A stretch of DNA of 20,238 nt from an uncultured bacterium (lineage in GTDB: Bacteria > Bacillota > Clostridia > Lachnospirales > Lachnospiraceae). Under the pieces are notes generated by a model. It searched no databases. It was not told where the DNA came from and saw only the letters and a list, made by a program, of their open reading frames with translations. The position numbers and the translations under genes were made by a program. Each line of letters opens with the position of its first letter. Position 1 is the first letter of the stretch. This document shows positions 1-7,194 of the stretch, piece after piece. Location: contig CAJMMH010000011.1 in assembly GCA_905214365.1 (NCBI GenBank), positions 1 to 20,238 of the forward strand, given 5' to 3'.

Positions 1-1314
1 GTTGGCGAAGAGGGCATGGGAATTTACCAGCTTGCCCTGCCCGCCGTCGGCATCTGCATTGCCACGATCTCCGTCAGCATCCAGACCGCGCTCTCCCGTC
101 TGACTGCCGCGCACAGGGAACGTGGAACCGGTCAGGAAAAATCACTTCTATTCGCTGCTCTGTTTTTTTCGACTTCTATCTCGCTTTTCTTCGCGGCTAT
201 CGTTTATCCGGCCGCGGAAACAATCAGTATCCGTATTCTGAACGAAGAACGCTGCGCTCCGATTCTGCGCGTGCTTGTGTTTTCCCTGCCGCTTTCCTGT
301 ATCCACTCCTGCCTGTGCGGCTATTATTTTGGCTGCGGAACCGTAAAGCATCCGGCATTTTCCCAGCTTGCAGAGCAATGTGCCCGTATGGGAAGCATTG
401 TTCTGATCTGGCTGTTCCGAAGCCATACCCAAACCGCGGTCAGCCTGACTGATGTTGCCGCGGGTGCTGTGATCGGGGAACTCGCCTCCTCCGTCTATCT
501 CTGTGCGCTTTGGTTCAAAGAACGCCGCAGTTTCCAGTCTGATTCTTCCAGCTTTGATGACTCTGCGGCGGTTGTCAGCCATCTTCGCCAGGCTGATTCC
601 GCTGCAGCGCCCAGCCAGACACAACCTTTCAGCTCTGCAATCCGCGCAAAACGCCGCATGAGTACCTTTCCTTTCGCCGCATCCGCGGAGCTTTTCCGTG
701 ATATGCTTCCGCTTGCGGCAAGCCGACTCTGCATGACACTTCTTCAGACAGCGGAATCTATCCTGATTCCCTGCTCCCTGCGCGCGTTTGGCATGAGCGC
801 GAAGGATGCGCTGTCTGTCTTCGGTGTGCTGACTGGCATGACGCTTCCGTTTCTTCTGTTTCCTTCTTCGCTGACGCACTCGGCTTCGCTTCTTCTGACG
901 CCGAAAATCGCCGCGGATGCTGCTTCCGGCAGCAAGGAAAGCATCAGAAAAGCCTCCGGCATCAGCATTCGCTTCAGCCTTTGGCTTGGAATTGGATTTC
1001 TGATTCTTTTTTTTATCTTTGGCCCGACACTCGGACAGCTCTGTTTTCAGAGCCGCCTGGCAGGAACGATGCTGCGGTCACTGTCGTTTATCTGCCCGTT
1101 TCTTTATCTGTCTGTGACCTGTGCCGGAATCCTCAACGGACTCGGACGCATGAATGCGGTATTTCTTCACAGCCTTTGCTGCGCCGCCCTGCGCACCGTC
1201 TCCATCCTTCTTCTGGTTCCCCGGTACGGCATCCGCGGCTGGATGTACGGCATGCTTGCCTCTCAGCTTCTTTTATGCCTGCTCCATCTGCTTGCCATCC
1301 GACGCTCCGCCTAG
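1..1314 (+). CDS. SpoVB/MurJ-like polysaccharide flippase, 5'-truncated by window edge
   Basis: The reading frame is open from the first base (VGEEGMGIYQLALP...), so the gene starts upstream and 437 residues are visible. Glycines and hydrophobic helices around EGMGIYQLALP are typical of the first helices of MatE/polysaccharide-synthesis flippases of the SpoVB/MviN type, which move lipid-linked oligosaccharides across the cytoplasmic membrane. About ten hydrophobic segments follow, ending in a helix pair and a short basic tail (IRRSA). A polar Ser/Gln-rich insertion of about 50 residues (around residues 175-225) separates the two helix bundles and is longer than I expect for the central cytoplasmic loop. 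Whether it serves sporulation (SpoVB) or another envelope polymer cannot be told from this fragment. The family call is firm and the substrate unknown. Confidence 0.85.
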   Translation, partial: VGEEGMGIYQLALPAVGICIATISVSIQTALSRLTAAHRERGTGQEKSLLFAALFFSTSISLFFAAIVYPAAETISIRILNEERCAPILRVLVFSLPLSCIHSCLCGYYFGCGTVKHPAFSQLAEQCARMGSIVLIWLFRSHTQTAVSLTDVAAGAVIGELASSVYLCALWFKERRSFQSDSSSFDDSAAVVSHLRQADSAAAPSQTQPFSSAIRAKRRMSTFPFAASAELFRDMLPLAASRLCMTLLQTAESILIPCSLRAFGMSAKDALSVFGVLTGMTLPFLLFPSSLTHSASLLLTPKIAADAASGSKESIRKASGISIRFSLWLGIGFLILFFIFGPTLGQLCFQSRLAGTMLRSLSFICPFLYLSVTCAGILNGLGRMNAVFLHSLCCAALRTVSILLLVPRYGIRGWMYGMLASQLLLCLLHLLAIRRSA

Positions 1315-1322
1315 AGCGTGTT

Positions 1323-1345
1323 AAAAAAAGCATTCCCGCAGTGCT
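1323..1345 (-). terminator. Weak candidate terminator after DUF5662 gene
   Basis: Read on the minus strand, an AGCA/TGCT stem with a nine-base loop is followed directly by seven T residues (plus-strand A tract 1323-1329). It lies 33 bases beyond the DUF5662 stop. A second, GC-rich bulged hairpin (GGTC-TGCAG / CTGCA-t-GACC, 1353-1378) sits between them at the convergent junction. The four-base-pair stem is short, so this is only a candidate. Confidence 0.35.
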
Positions 1346-1377
1346 CAGCCCCGGTCTGCAGGCGCGCGCTGCATGAC

Positions 1378-1968
1378 CTAATCCAGCAGCAGTTTTCCGT
1401 CCACCACATGATAATCCCGATTTTTATACCGCAGAAGCACATGCTTCATGTAGCTGAATACGGCCTCTTCTCCTTCCGCTGCCGTCTTTTTCAGAAGGTA
1501 CTCCAGTAAAAAACGTGTTTCCGGGTGCATAATGCAGCAGTCTCTTCCTTTTTTATAGTACTTCCAGGCACTTTCCCTGGTATACGCTTCCTTCTGATAG
1601 TTTTTGCTTGCACAGATCCGGTCGATGACCATCTCCGCCACAAACTTTTTCGGCATCTTCATCCCCTGCAGGCCGTCCTTAGGATCCGGCGCATAATCAA
1701 TCCAGTACTCAAAATGGTGGCGGTTGCGTCCCTTGTGATGCAGCCAGCCGCGGGAATAGCCCAATTCCTTTTTTTCCTGATTGATCGGACTGCAGGTTCC
1801 CTGCCAGTAACGGACACCAGCCAGAAACTCGACCGGGGAATATTTGGACAAATCGTGCGCCAGTCCCTGGCGGTACAGGCCGACCCGAAAACAGGTTGTC
1901 GTTACCAGCCATTTATGATGATTGATTGTCCGCAGGTGTCCGAAAAAACGCTGTATGAGTGGTTTCAT
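1378..1968 (-). CDS. DUF5662 family protein
   Basis: This 196-residue protein starts MKPLIQRFFGHLRTINHHK and is rich in His, Tyr and basic residues, with no signal peptide or membrane segment. The conserved blocks HDLSKYSPVEF (about residues 38-48), GRNRHHFEYW (about 80-89), KMPKKFVAEMVIDR (about 103-116) and LLEYLLKKT near the C-terminus match DUF5662 as I know it. The function is not established. The conserved HDxSK and HHxEYW histidines and acids suggest a metal site, which is inference. Its ATG overlaps the stop of the upstream lacI-type gene (ATGA, 4 bp), so it should be translated from the regulator transcript. Confidence 0.85.
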   Translation of the reverse strand: MKPLIQRFFGHLRTINHHKWLVTTTCFRVGLYRQGLAHDLSKYSPVEFLAGVRYWQGTCSPINQEKKELGYSRGWLHHKGRNRHHFEYWIDYAPDPKDGLQGMKMPKKFVAEMVIDRICASKNYQKEAYTRESAWKYYKKGRDCCIMHPETRFLLEYLLKKTAAEGEEAVFSYMKHVLLRYKNRDYHVVDGKLLLD

Positions 1969-2966
1969 GCCAGAGAACCTCCCTCAACTAACTCTCCCCC
2001 GATGGTGATGATCTGCTTAATGGTCGTCTTCGGATGCTCAATCTGACTGATCAGCTGATCCGCCGCGCTTCCGCCGATCCCGGCGACATCCTGCCGCATG
2101 GTTGTAAGCTTCGGAAACAGTGTCTGGCCAATAGTAATACCATCATATCCGATCACAGAAATTTCCTTTGGGACGGAATAGCCGAGATTCCTCAGTTCAT
2201 TGATTCCTGCAATTGCCGTAATATCATCCGGATACATGATGCAGGTCGGCGGTGTCTTTAAGCCAAGCAGCTCTCTGGTCCGCTGCACGGCATTTTCCGT
2301 ATCATGGTACGCACACTCTAAGACATAGCTGTCCGGAATGGTCAGGTTCAGCTGTGCTGCTGTACGGAAAAAGCTTGCAAGCCGGGAATCCGTTACCGAA
2401 GAGGACGCGCCGTGAATGAACGCAATCCTGCGGTGTCCCTTTTCGTAAGCAAACCGGACTAACTCCTCCATTCCTTTTACGTTGTCTGACATGATTGCCG
2501 TGCAGTTGTCAAAGGTATGATCAATCGTTACCACCGGAATCTCGCTGTGAATCAGCTCCATCACCTCCGGGCTCCGGAAATCCGTACATACAATCACAAC
2601 GCCGTCCACATTGCGGTAACGACTGTGCTCCAGATAGGTTGTTTTCCGTCCGCCGACAAAATGACTGATAAACGTCACATCATAACCGCGCCGCTCCGCC
2701 GTACTCTTCACCGCCTCAAGTACGCTGGCAAAATACTCGTGGGTCAGTCCGCTTCTGGCATCATCGTAAAACAATACGCCAATGTTGTACGTGCTGTGCG
2801 TCTTCAGCGCTCTTGCCGCCGGATTCGGCACATAGCCGAGTTCATCCGCTTTTTTCTGAATCATCTGTCTTGTTTCCTGGCTGATATCCGTATGATTATT
2901 CAGCGCCTTGCTGACTGTTGCCACTGACACATGGCACACAGCAGCAATATCCTTCATTGAAATCAT
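1965..2966 (-). CDS. LacI-family transcriptional regulator, probable cellobiose regulator
   Basis: This 333-residue protein has a LacI-type helix-turn-helix at residues 1-25 (MKDIAAVCHVSVATVSKALN), a hinge region (YVPNPAARALKT) and a periplasmic-binding-protein-like effector domain from about residue 60 to the end. The length is normal for the family. It is divergent from the cellobiose phosphorylase gene across a 368-bp region holding three AACGTT-centred palindromes, so it most likely controls that gene in response to cellobiose or a derived sugar. One palindrome sits at its own predicted transcription start, which predicts autorepression. The ligand and the sign of regulation of the phosphorylase are inferences. 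The start ATG follows GGAAAG/AAGGGG-type purines, and MISMKDIAAVC leaves a second possible Met at residue 4. Confidence 0.95.
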   Translation of the reverse strand: MISMKDIAAVCHVSVATVSKALNNHTDISQETRQMIQKKADELGYVPNPAARALKTHSTYNIGVLFYDDARSGLTHEYFASVLEAVKSTAERRGYDVTFISHFVGGRKTTYLEHSRYRNVDGVVIVCTDFRSPEVMELIHSEIPVVTIDHTFDNCTAIMSDNVKGMEELVRFAYEKGHRRIAFIHGASSSVTDSRLASFFRTAAQLNLTIPDSYVLECAYHDTENAVQRTRELLGLKTPPTCIMYPDDITAIAGINELRNLGYSVPKEISVIGYDGITIGQTLFPKLTTMRQDVAGIGGSAADQLISQIEHPKTTIKQIITIGGELVEGGSLA

Positions 2967-2995
2967 GCTAACCCCTTCTTTCCTTTTACCATAAT

Positions 2996-3009
2996 CGCAA
3001 ACGTTTTCG
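2996..3009. promoter_or_regulatory. Candidate LacI-family operator O1 (overlaps lacI start site)
   Basis: CGCAAACGTTTTCG is a 14-bp palindrome centred on the CG at 3002/3003 with a single mismatched pair. Central-CG palindromes are the usual LacI/GalR-family operator form. It begins 7 bases downstream of the lacI -10 box on the minus strand, so it covers roughly +1 to +15 of that transcript. This is a classic position for autorepression. Confidence 0.6.
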
Positions 3010-3016
3010 TATCTTC

Positions 3017-3045
3017 ATCATACTCGGTTCTTTGTGCGTTTTCAA
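3017..3045 (-). promoter_or_regulatory. Sigma-A promoter for lacI-DUF5662
   Basis: On the minus strand, TTGAAA (3045-3040) and TATGAT (3022-3017) are separated by exactly 17 bases. The expected start is near 3010, about 44 bases before the lacI ATG. Confidence 0.65.
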
Positions 3046-3073
3046 GTATTTTTCTCGTGTTATTTCCACATTT

Positions 3074-3085
3074 TTAAACGTTTTA
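3074..3085. promoter_or_regulatory. Candidate operator O2
   Basis: TTAAACGTTTTA has a perfect AAACGTTT core centred at 3079/3080 and one mismatch in the flank. It lies 77 bp from the O1 centre, upstream of the lacI -35. It is weaker than O1 because it lacks the outer CG pairs, but it shares the core. Confidence 0.45.
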
Positions 3086-3169
3086 TCCAATTTCTTTCTC
3101 TTCCTTTTTAATATTCTTTCGTGATTCACAAGGATATTACTGTTTTTCATTGAAAATCCGTAATATTTA

Positions 3170-3183
3170 CTTTAACGTTTTCG
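3170..3183. promoter_or_regulatory. Candidate operator O3 (upstream of phosphorylase -35)
   Basis: CTTTAACGTTTTCG keeps the right half of O1 (AACGTTTTCG) exactly and a TAACGTTT-like left half. It is centred at 3176/3177, 97 bp from O2, and ends 9 bases before the phosphorylase -35 box. That position suits either a repressor acting with O1/O2 by looping or an activator site; the sequence cannot decide. A CcpA cre-like reading is also possible, since cre sites share the central CG. Confidence 0.45.
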
Positions 3184-3192
3184 TTTTTAGTC

Positions 3193-3221
3193 TTGCATTT
3201 TCACATGCGTTCCATTATACT
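3193..3221 (+). promoter_or_regulatory. Sigma-A promoter for cellobiose phosphorylase
   Basis: TTGCAT (3193-3198) and TATACT (3216-3221) are separated by 17 bases. An overlapping TATAAT at 3221-3226 would give a 22-base spacer and is less likely. The predicted start near 3228 leaves a leader of about 107 bases before the ATG. Confidence 0.65.
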
Positions 3222-3334
3222 ATAATTATCCGGTTATAGCAATTCAGAGAAGCGGTTTTTCTTTCCTTCCTGCGTTGCTGTGGCATGTAAGCAGTAACTT
3301 ACTGTGCACAATTTTTCAGAATGGAGGTTTAGTC

Positions 3335-5770
3335 ATGCAATTCGGTTATTTTGATGACGCAGCCAGAGAATACGTCATTACTACCCCAAAGACTCCGCTT
3401 CCGTGGATCAATTACCTCGGCTGTGAAGAGTTTTTCTCTCTGAAATCTAATACCTGCGGCGGATACAGCTTCTACAAAGACGCCAAGCTGCTTCGTCTTA
3501 CCCGGTACCGCTACAACAATGTACCGACCGACAATGGCGGACATTATTTCTACATTAAGGACAACGATACCATCTGGAATCCCGGCTGGCAGCCGGTTAA
3601 GACAGAGCTTGACAGCTATGAGTGCCGTCACGGACTCGGCTACAGCATCTTCACCGGTTCCAAAAACGGACTGAAGGCACAGGTTACTTCGTTTGTTCCG
3701 ATGGGACACAACTGTGAAGTCAACCGCGTTGTTCTGACCAATGAAGGCAGCGAAGCAAAATCTTTCTCTCTGTTTTCCTACGTTGAGTTCTGTCTTTGGA
3801 ACGCAATGGATGACATGACCAACTTCCAGCGCAACCTGAGTACTGGAGAGGTTGAGGTAATGAATTCCGTCATCATTCATAAGACAGAATACCGTGAACG
3901 CCGCAATCACTACGCGATCTTCGGTGTCAACGCTCCGGTGGATGGATTTGATACGGACCGTGATTCCTTCCTCGGCGCTTACCACGGCTACAATGACCCG
4001 CAGGCGATTCTGAATGATGCGTGCAGCAATTCTATGGCCAGCGGCTGGTCTCCGATCGGCGCGCATCAGATCCGCATTTCCCTGGCTCCGGGCGAATCCA
4101 AGAGCTTTATCTTTGTTCTCGGTTACTGTGAGAATCCAGAGGATCAGAAGTGGGAATCCCGCGGCGTTGTCAACAAGGCTCCGGCAAAGGCACTGATGGA
4201 GGCCTTCTCAACTGACGAAAAGGCGGAAGCTGCTCTTGCTGAGCTGAAAGCCTACTGGATCAGACTGCTTGCCAAGTACTCCGTAACCTCTCCGGATGAA
4301 AAGCTGAACCGCATGGTAAACATCTGGAATCAGTATCAGTGCATGGTTACGTTTAACATGTCCCGTTCCGCTTCCTACTACGAGTCCGGCATCGGCCGCG
4401 GTATGGGGTTCCGTGATTCCTGCCAGGATCTGCTTGGCTTTGTTCATCTGATCCCGGACAAGGCGCGCCAGCGTATCATTGATATCGCTTCCACGCAGTT
4501 TGAGGATGGCAGTGCGTATCATCAGTATCAACCACTCACCAAGCGCGGCAATTCCGATATCGGCAGTGGCTTCAATGACGATCCGTTGTGGCTGATTGCA
4601 GGAACGGTTGCTTATATGAAGGAAACCGGCGATATGAGTATTCTGGACGAGCAGGTTCCGTTTGACAACCAGGAAGAGACAAAGGTTCCTCTGCTGGAGC
4701 ATCTGAGACGTTCCTTCAACTACACCGTTTCACACCGAGGTCCGCATAAGCTTCCGCTGATCGGCCGCGCCGACTGGAACGACTGCCTGAACCTCAACTG
4801 CTTCTCCGCGCATCCGGGCGAATCGTTCCAGACCTCCGGTCCGTCTGAGGGGCCGGTTGCCGAATCTGTTTTTATTGCCGGTATGTTTGTTAAGTACGGC
4901 AATGAATACGCAGAGCTCTGCCGCCGTCTCGGACTGACCGAGGAAGCAGCTTCAGCACAAAAAGAGGTTGACGACATGTATCAGGTTATCCTCGATGCCG
5001 GATGGGACGGCGAATGGTTTGTCCGCGCTTATGACGCGTTCAGCCAGAAGGTCGGTTCCAGGGAATGCGAGGATGGAAAAATCTTTATCGAACCGCAGGG
5101 CTTCTGCGTTCTGGCAGGTGTCGGCATCAAGGAGGGCAAGGCACAACAGGCACTTGCTTCCGTTGAAAAGTATCTGGATACCAAATACGGTATCGTACTT
5201 CTGCAGCCCGCTTATAAGGAGTATCACCTGAATCTTGGCGAGGTTTCTTCCTATCCGCCGGGATATAAGGAAAATGCCGGCATCTTCTGCCACAACAACC
5301 CATGGATTTCGATTGCGGAAACCTGTGTCGGACACGGTGACCGCGCGTTTGAGGTTTACCGCCGCATCTGCCCTGCTTATCTGGAGGAAATCAGCGATGT
5401 ACACCGCACCGAGCCGTATGTTTACTCGCAGATGATCGCCGGACGCGACGCAAAGAACTTCGGCGAAGCGAAGAACAGCTGGCTGACCGGAACGGCTGCA
5501 TGGACTTTCCTCAATGTTTCTCAGGCAATTCTCGGTATGAAACCGGAGTATGACGGTCTGATGGTTGACCCGTGTATCCCGGCTTCGATGAGCGGTTTTA
5601 TGGTTACAAGAACCTTCCGCGGCGTTACCTACATCATTGAAATCGCCAATCCGAATCACGCGCAGAAGGGTATCCGCAGCATGATCGTAGACGGCAGGGA
5701 AGTAAAAGGCAGCCTGATTCCGTTTGATCCATCAAAGAAAACTGTTCATGTCAGCGCTGTTCTTGGCTGA
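3335..5770 (+). CDS. cbp: Cellobiose phosphorylase (GH94)
   Basis: This 811-residue cytoplasmic enzyme converts cellobiose plus phosphate to alpha-glucose 1-phosphate plus glucose (EC 2.4.1.20). The N-terminus (MQFGYFDDAAREYVITTPKT), the blocks LPWINYLGCEEFFS, GGYSFYKDA and YRYNNVP, and the barrel motif GRADWNDCLNL are characteristic of cellobiose phosphorylase and not of the cellodextrin or chitobiose enzymes. The second Asp of DWND, residue 483 here, is the expected general acid. Order: beta-sandwich domain about 1-290, linker, (alpha/alpha)6 barrel about 330-740, C-terminal beta cap. An upstream in-frame Met at 3275 was rejected because GGAGG at 3323-3327 lies 7 bases before the ATG at 3335 and homologues begin there. 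It has its own promoter, a divergent LacI regulator, and a terminator at 5875-5927. No cellobiose transporter is in the window. Confidence 0.96.
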   Translation: MQFGYFDDAAREYVITTPKTPLPWINYLGCEEFFSLKSNTCGGYSFYKDAKLLRLTRYRYNNVPTDNGGHYFYIKDNDTIWNPGWQPVKTELDSYECRHGLGYSIFTGSKNGLKAQVTSFVPMGHNCEVNRVVLTNEGSEAKSFSLFSYVEFCLWNAMDDMTNFQRNLSTGEVEVMNSVIIHKTEYRERRNHYAIFGVNAPVDGFDTDRDSFLGAYHGYNDPQAILNDACSNSMASGWSPIGAHQIRISLAPGESKSFIFVLGYCENPEDQKWESRGVVNKAPAKALMEAFSTDEKAEAALAELKAYWIRLLAKYSVTSPDEKLNRMVNIWNQYQCMVTFNMSRSASYYESGIGRGMGFRDSCQDLLGFVHLIPDKARQRIIDIASTQFEDGSAYHQYQPLTKRGNSDIGSGFNDDPLWLIAGTVAYMKETGDMSILDEQVPFDNQEETKVPLLEHLRRSFNYTVSHRGPHKLPLIGRADWNDCLNLNCFSAHPGESFQTSGPSEGPVAESVFIAGMFVKYGNEYAELCRRLGLTEEAASAQKEVDDMYQVILDAGWDGEWFVRAYDAFSQKVGSRECEDGKIFIEPQGFCVLAGVGIKEGKAQQALASVEKYLDTKYGIVLLQPAYKEYHLNLGEVSSYPPGYKENAGIFCHNNPWISIAETCVGHGDRAFEVYRRICPAYLEEISDVHRTEPYVYSQMIAGRDAKNFGEAKNSWLTGTAAWTFLNVSQAILGMKPEYDGLMVDPCIPASMSGFMVTRTFRGVTYIIEIANPNHAQKGIRSMIVDGREVKGSLIPFDPSKKTVHVSAVLG

Positions 5771-5785
5771 TCATACTGGTTATTC

Positions 5786-5872
5786 CAGTCAGCCGGCGGT
5801 CGAATCGCCACTGAATTTTAGGCTGCAGCTGACTGCGTGGTCATGTAAAACAGACATTTGCATTCTGACCGC
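5786..5872 (+). ncRNA. Candidate structured RNA: phosphorylase 3' UTR or leader of next gene
   Basis: Between the phosphorylase stop and the terminator several helices can be drawn. CAGTCAGC (5786-5793) pairs perfectly with GCTGACTG (5828-5835). Inside it lies GGCGGT-cga-ATCGCC (5795-5809). Just downstream, GCGtgGTCA (5836-5844 region) pairs with TGACCGC (5866-5872). TGCGTGG (5834-5840) could instead pair, with one G-U, to CCGCGCA (5886-5892) in the left arm of the following terminator, an arrangement like an antiterminator. This is drawn by eye; no known riboswitch class was recognised. Confidence 0.4.
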
Positions 5873-5874
5873 AT

Positions 5875-5927
5875 AAAAAAAACTCCCGCGCATACATTGT
5901 ACTGACATGTATGCCGGGAGTTTTTTT
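5875..5927 (+). terminator. Strong intrinsic terminator carrying the next gene's RBS
   Basis: The stem is CTCCCG-c-GCATACAT / ATGTATGC-CGGGAG with a nine-base loop and one bulged C. It is flanked by A8 on the left and T7 (5921-5927) on the right, so it is terminator-like on both strands. It closes the phosphorylase transcript. The right arm GGGAG (5916-5920) is also the Shine-Dalgarno sequence, 7 bases before the ATG at 5928, of the following gene. Confidence 0.85.
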
Positions 5928-6284
5928 ATGAAACGAACTCTGCTTTCTCTGTTTTTGTCTTTGTGTGCCGCTGCTCTGGTAAGCTTCCTATTTGTCTGCC
6001 TTGCCTCACTGCTTTTGTGGAAGCTAGGACTTTCCTCGCGCCAGATGCTGCCGGTTGTCTTTGCCGGTTACGGTCTTTCCTGCCTGGTCTGCGGCTTTTT
6101 CTGTGCGCGCAGACAGGCTTCAAGACGCATCCTGTGGGGACTGCTCTCAGGACTGCTCTGCTTTGCTGTCCTGCTTCTTATCTCCGCAGCCATGATTCAC
6201 CAAATGCCCAAACTGAGTGTCCGTTTCTTTCTGACTGGAGGAATCTGCCTCGCCGGAGGCTTTCTCGGCGCGCTTATTTCCTGA
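5928..6284 (+). CDS. TIGR04086-type small membrane protein
   Basis: This 118-residue protein consists almost entirely of four hydrophobic helices (about residues 5-32, 38-58, 65-88 and 97-117) with a short basic loop (CARRQASRR) between helices 2 and 3. Size and topology fit the TIGR04086 (YrzE-like) membrane protein family of Firmicutes, whose function is unknown. An in-frame ATG at 5907 lies inside the terminator hairpin; I prefer 5928 because GGGAG is correctly spaced from it. I see no promoter between the phosphorylase gene and this one, so expression may depend on terminator read-through. The 3' end overlaps the convergent amidotransferase gene by 11 bp. Confidence 0.75.
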   Translation: MKRTLLSLFLSLCAAALVSFLFVCLASLLLWKLGLSSRQMLPVVFAGYGLSCLVCGFFCARRQASRRILWGLLSGLLCFAVLLLISAAMIHQMPKLSVRFFLTGGICLAGGFLGALIS

Positions 6285-7062
6285 CTGCCGCCGCTTCGCA
6301 CTCCTTTAAGAATCCGGAAAAGATACCGCACTGCTCCGCATGCTGCGGCGCCATATGTTCCGGGTGCCACTGTACGCCGACGCAAAAGCTGCCTTCGGTC
6401 TGCTCAATTCCTTCGATCAATCCGTCCTCGCTGACAGCCGTGACAGTAAAACCTGGTGCGGCCTCCTTCACTGCCTGATGATGCATGGTATTTACGCCGG
6501 TCTGCGTCGTGCCGAGCACATTGGCAAGCCAGCTGCCTTCCTTCAGCGAAACACCGTGAACCCGTTCCTTCTTATGAGGGGAATCTGAATGCCCGGTAAA
6601 GGTCGTCCCGCCGTCCTTCACCACATCCTGGTAAAGGCTTCCGCCGCTGAACACATTGATGGCCTGAATTCCGCGGCAGATTCCAAGGACAGGCATCCCG
6701 CGCTTACGCGCTTCGGCAAGCAGAACCGGCTCCATCAGATCGCGGATTCGGTTCGGCTCTCCCGCCCACTCTTCCCGCTTCTCTCCCCAGAACGCCGGAT
6801 CAATATCTCCGCCTCCCGGAAGAAGCAGACCGTCGCACTGATCGAGCCATGCATTCATCCAATCCTCTAACTGCTTCTGCTCCTTTGGTGGCAGATGCAT
6901 GCAGCCTTCTTCCGCAAGCTTTAATACATCCTCTCCAAGATCCTGGGAAATCAGGAGCACCTCTGCTCCCGCCTCATGCAGACGGTCGATATACTGTTGT
7001 CTGAAATATCGTCTTGTCTCACTGTCATCCCCGATGTTTACCATACCAATTACCATCATCAT
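6274..7062 (-). CDS. Gamma-glutamyl-GABA hydrolase-like class I amidotransferase (peptidase C26)
   Basis: This 262-residue cytoplasmic protein has the full peptidase C26 set: oxyanion region LLLPGGGDIDP (about 80-89), nucleophile elbow LGICRGIQ with Cys129, the HHQAV block (194-198) and GVQWHPE with His233 and Glu235. PuuD-type enzymes hydrolyse gamma-glutamyl-GABA in putrescine breakdown, but many clostridial paralogues sit outside any putrescine operon, as here, so the substrate is uncertain. The start is one of three consecutive ATGs (7062, 7059, 7056); GGAGG at 7072-7068 is 5 or 8 bases upstream of the first two. The gene stands alone on the minus strand and its 3' end overlaps the opposing TIGR04086 gene. 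Confidence 0.92.
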   Translation of the reverse strand: MMMVIGMVNIGDDSETRRYFRQQYIDRLHEAGAEVLLISQDLGEDVLKLAEEGCMHLPPKEQKQLEDWMNAWLDQCDGLLLPGGGDIDPAFWGEKREEWAGEPNRIRDLMEPVLLAEARKRGMPVLGICRGIQAINVFSGGSLYQDVVKDGGTTFTGHSDSPHKKERVHGVSLKEGSWLANVLGTTQTGVNTMHHQAVKEAAPGFTVTAVSEDGLIEGIEQTEGSFCVGVQWHPEHMAPQHAEQCGIFSGFLKECEAAAVRK

Positions 7063-7194
7063 GCTGTCCTCCCTTGCTGTCTCATCGCTTCTGTCTGCGC
7101 GTTTCGCAGTCGGAAACCAACTTCACTACTTGCAAACTGCAGCTCTAATGTACACCCGAACTCTCGTTGTATCTGGATTTGCGGGCGCGCATCA

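Noticed and set aside
148..879. 243-codon minus-strand open frame opposite the flippase gene
   Set aside because: Its translation is Arg/Lys/Cys-rich without motifs, and the opposite strand encodes a recognisable membrane protein.
3287..3303. Small palindrome (GTAAG/CTTAC, CAGTAAcTTACTG) in the phosphorylase leader
   Set aside because: The stem is only five to six pairs, unrelated to the AACGTT sites, and not near enough to the RBS to suggest a role.
3329..4066. 245-codon minus-strand open frame opposite cellobiose phosphorylase (another at 4952-5659)
   Set aside because: Both are shadows of a conserved GH94 enzyme, with no ribosome-binding site or recognisable protein.
7063..7194. Intergenic gap searched for a terminator of the transglutaminase operon or a promoter for the amidotransferase
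   Set aside because: Only a five-pair GTTTC/GAAAC hairpin without a T-run and an isolated TTGCAA without a matching -10 were seen.
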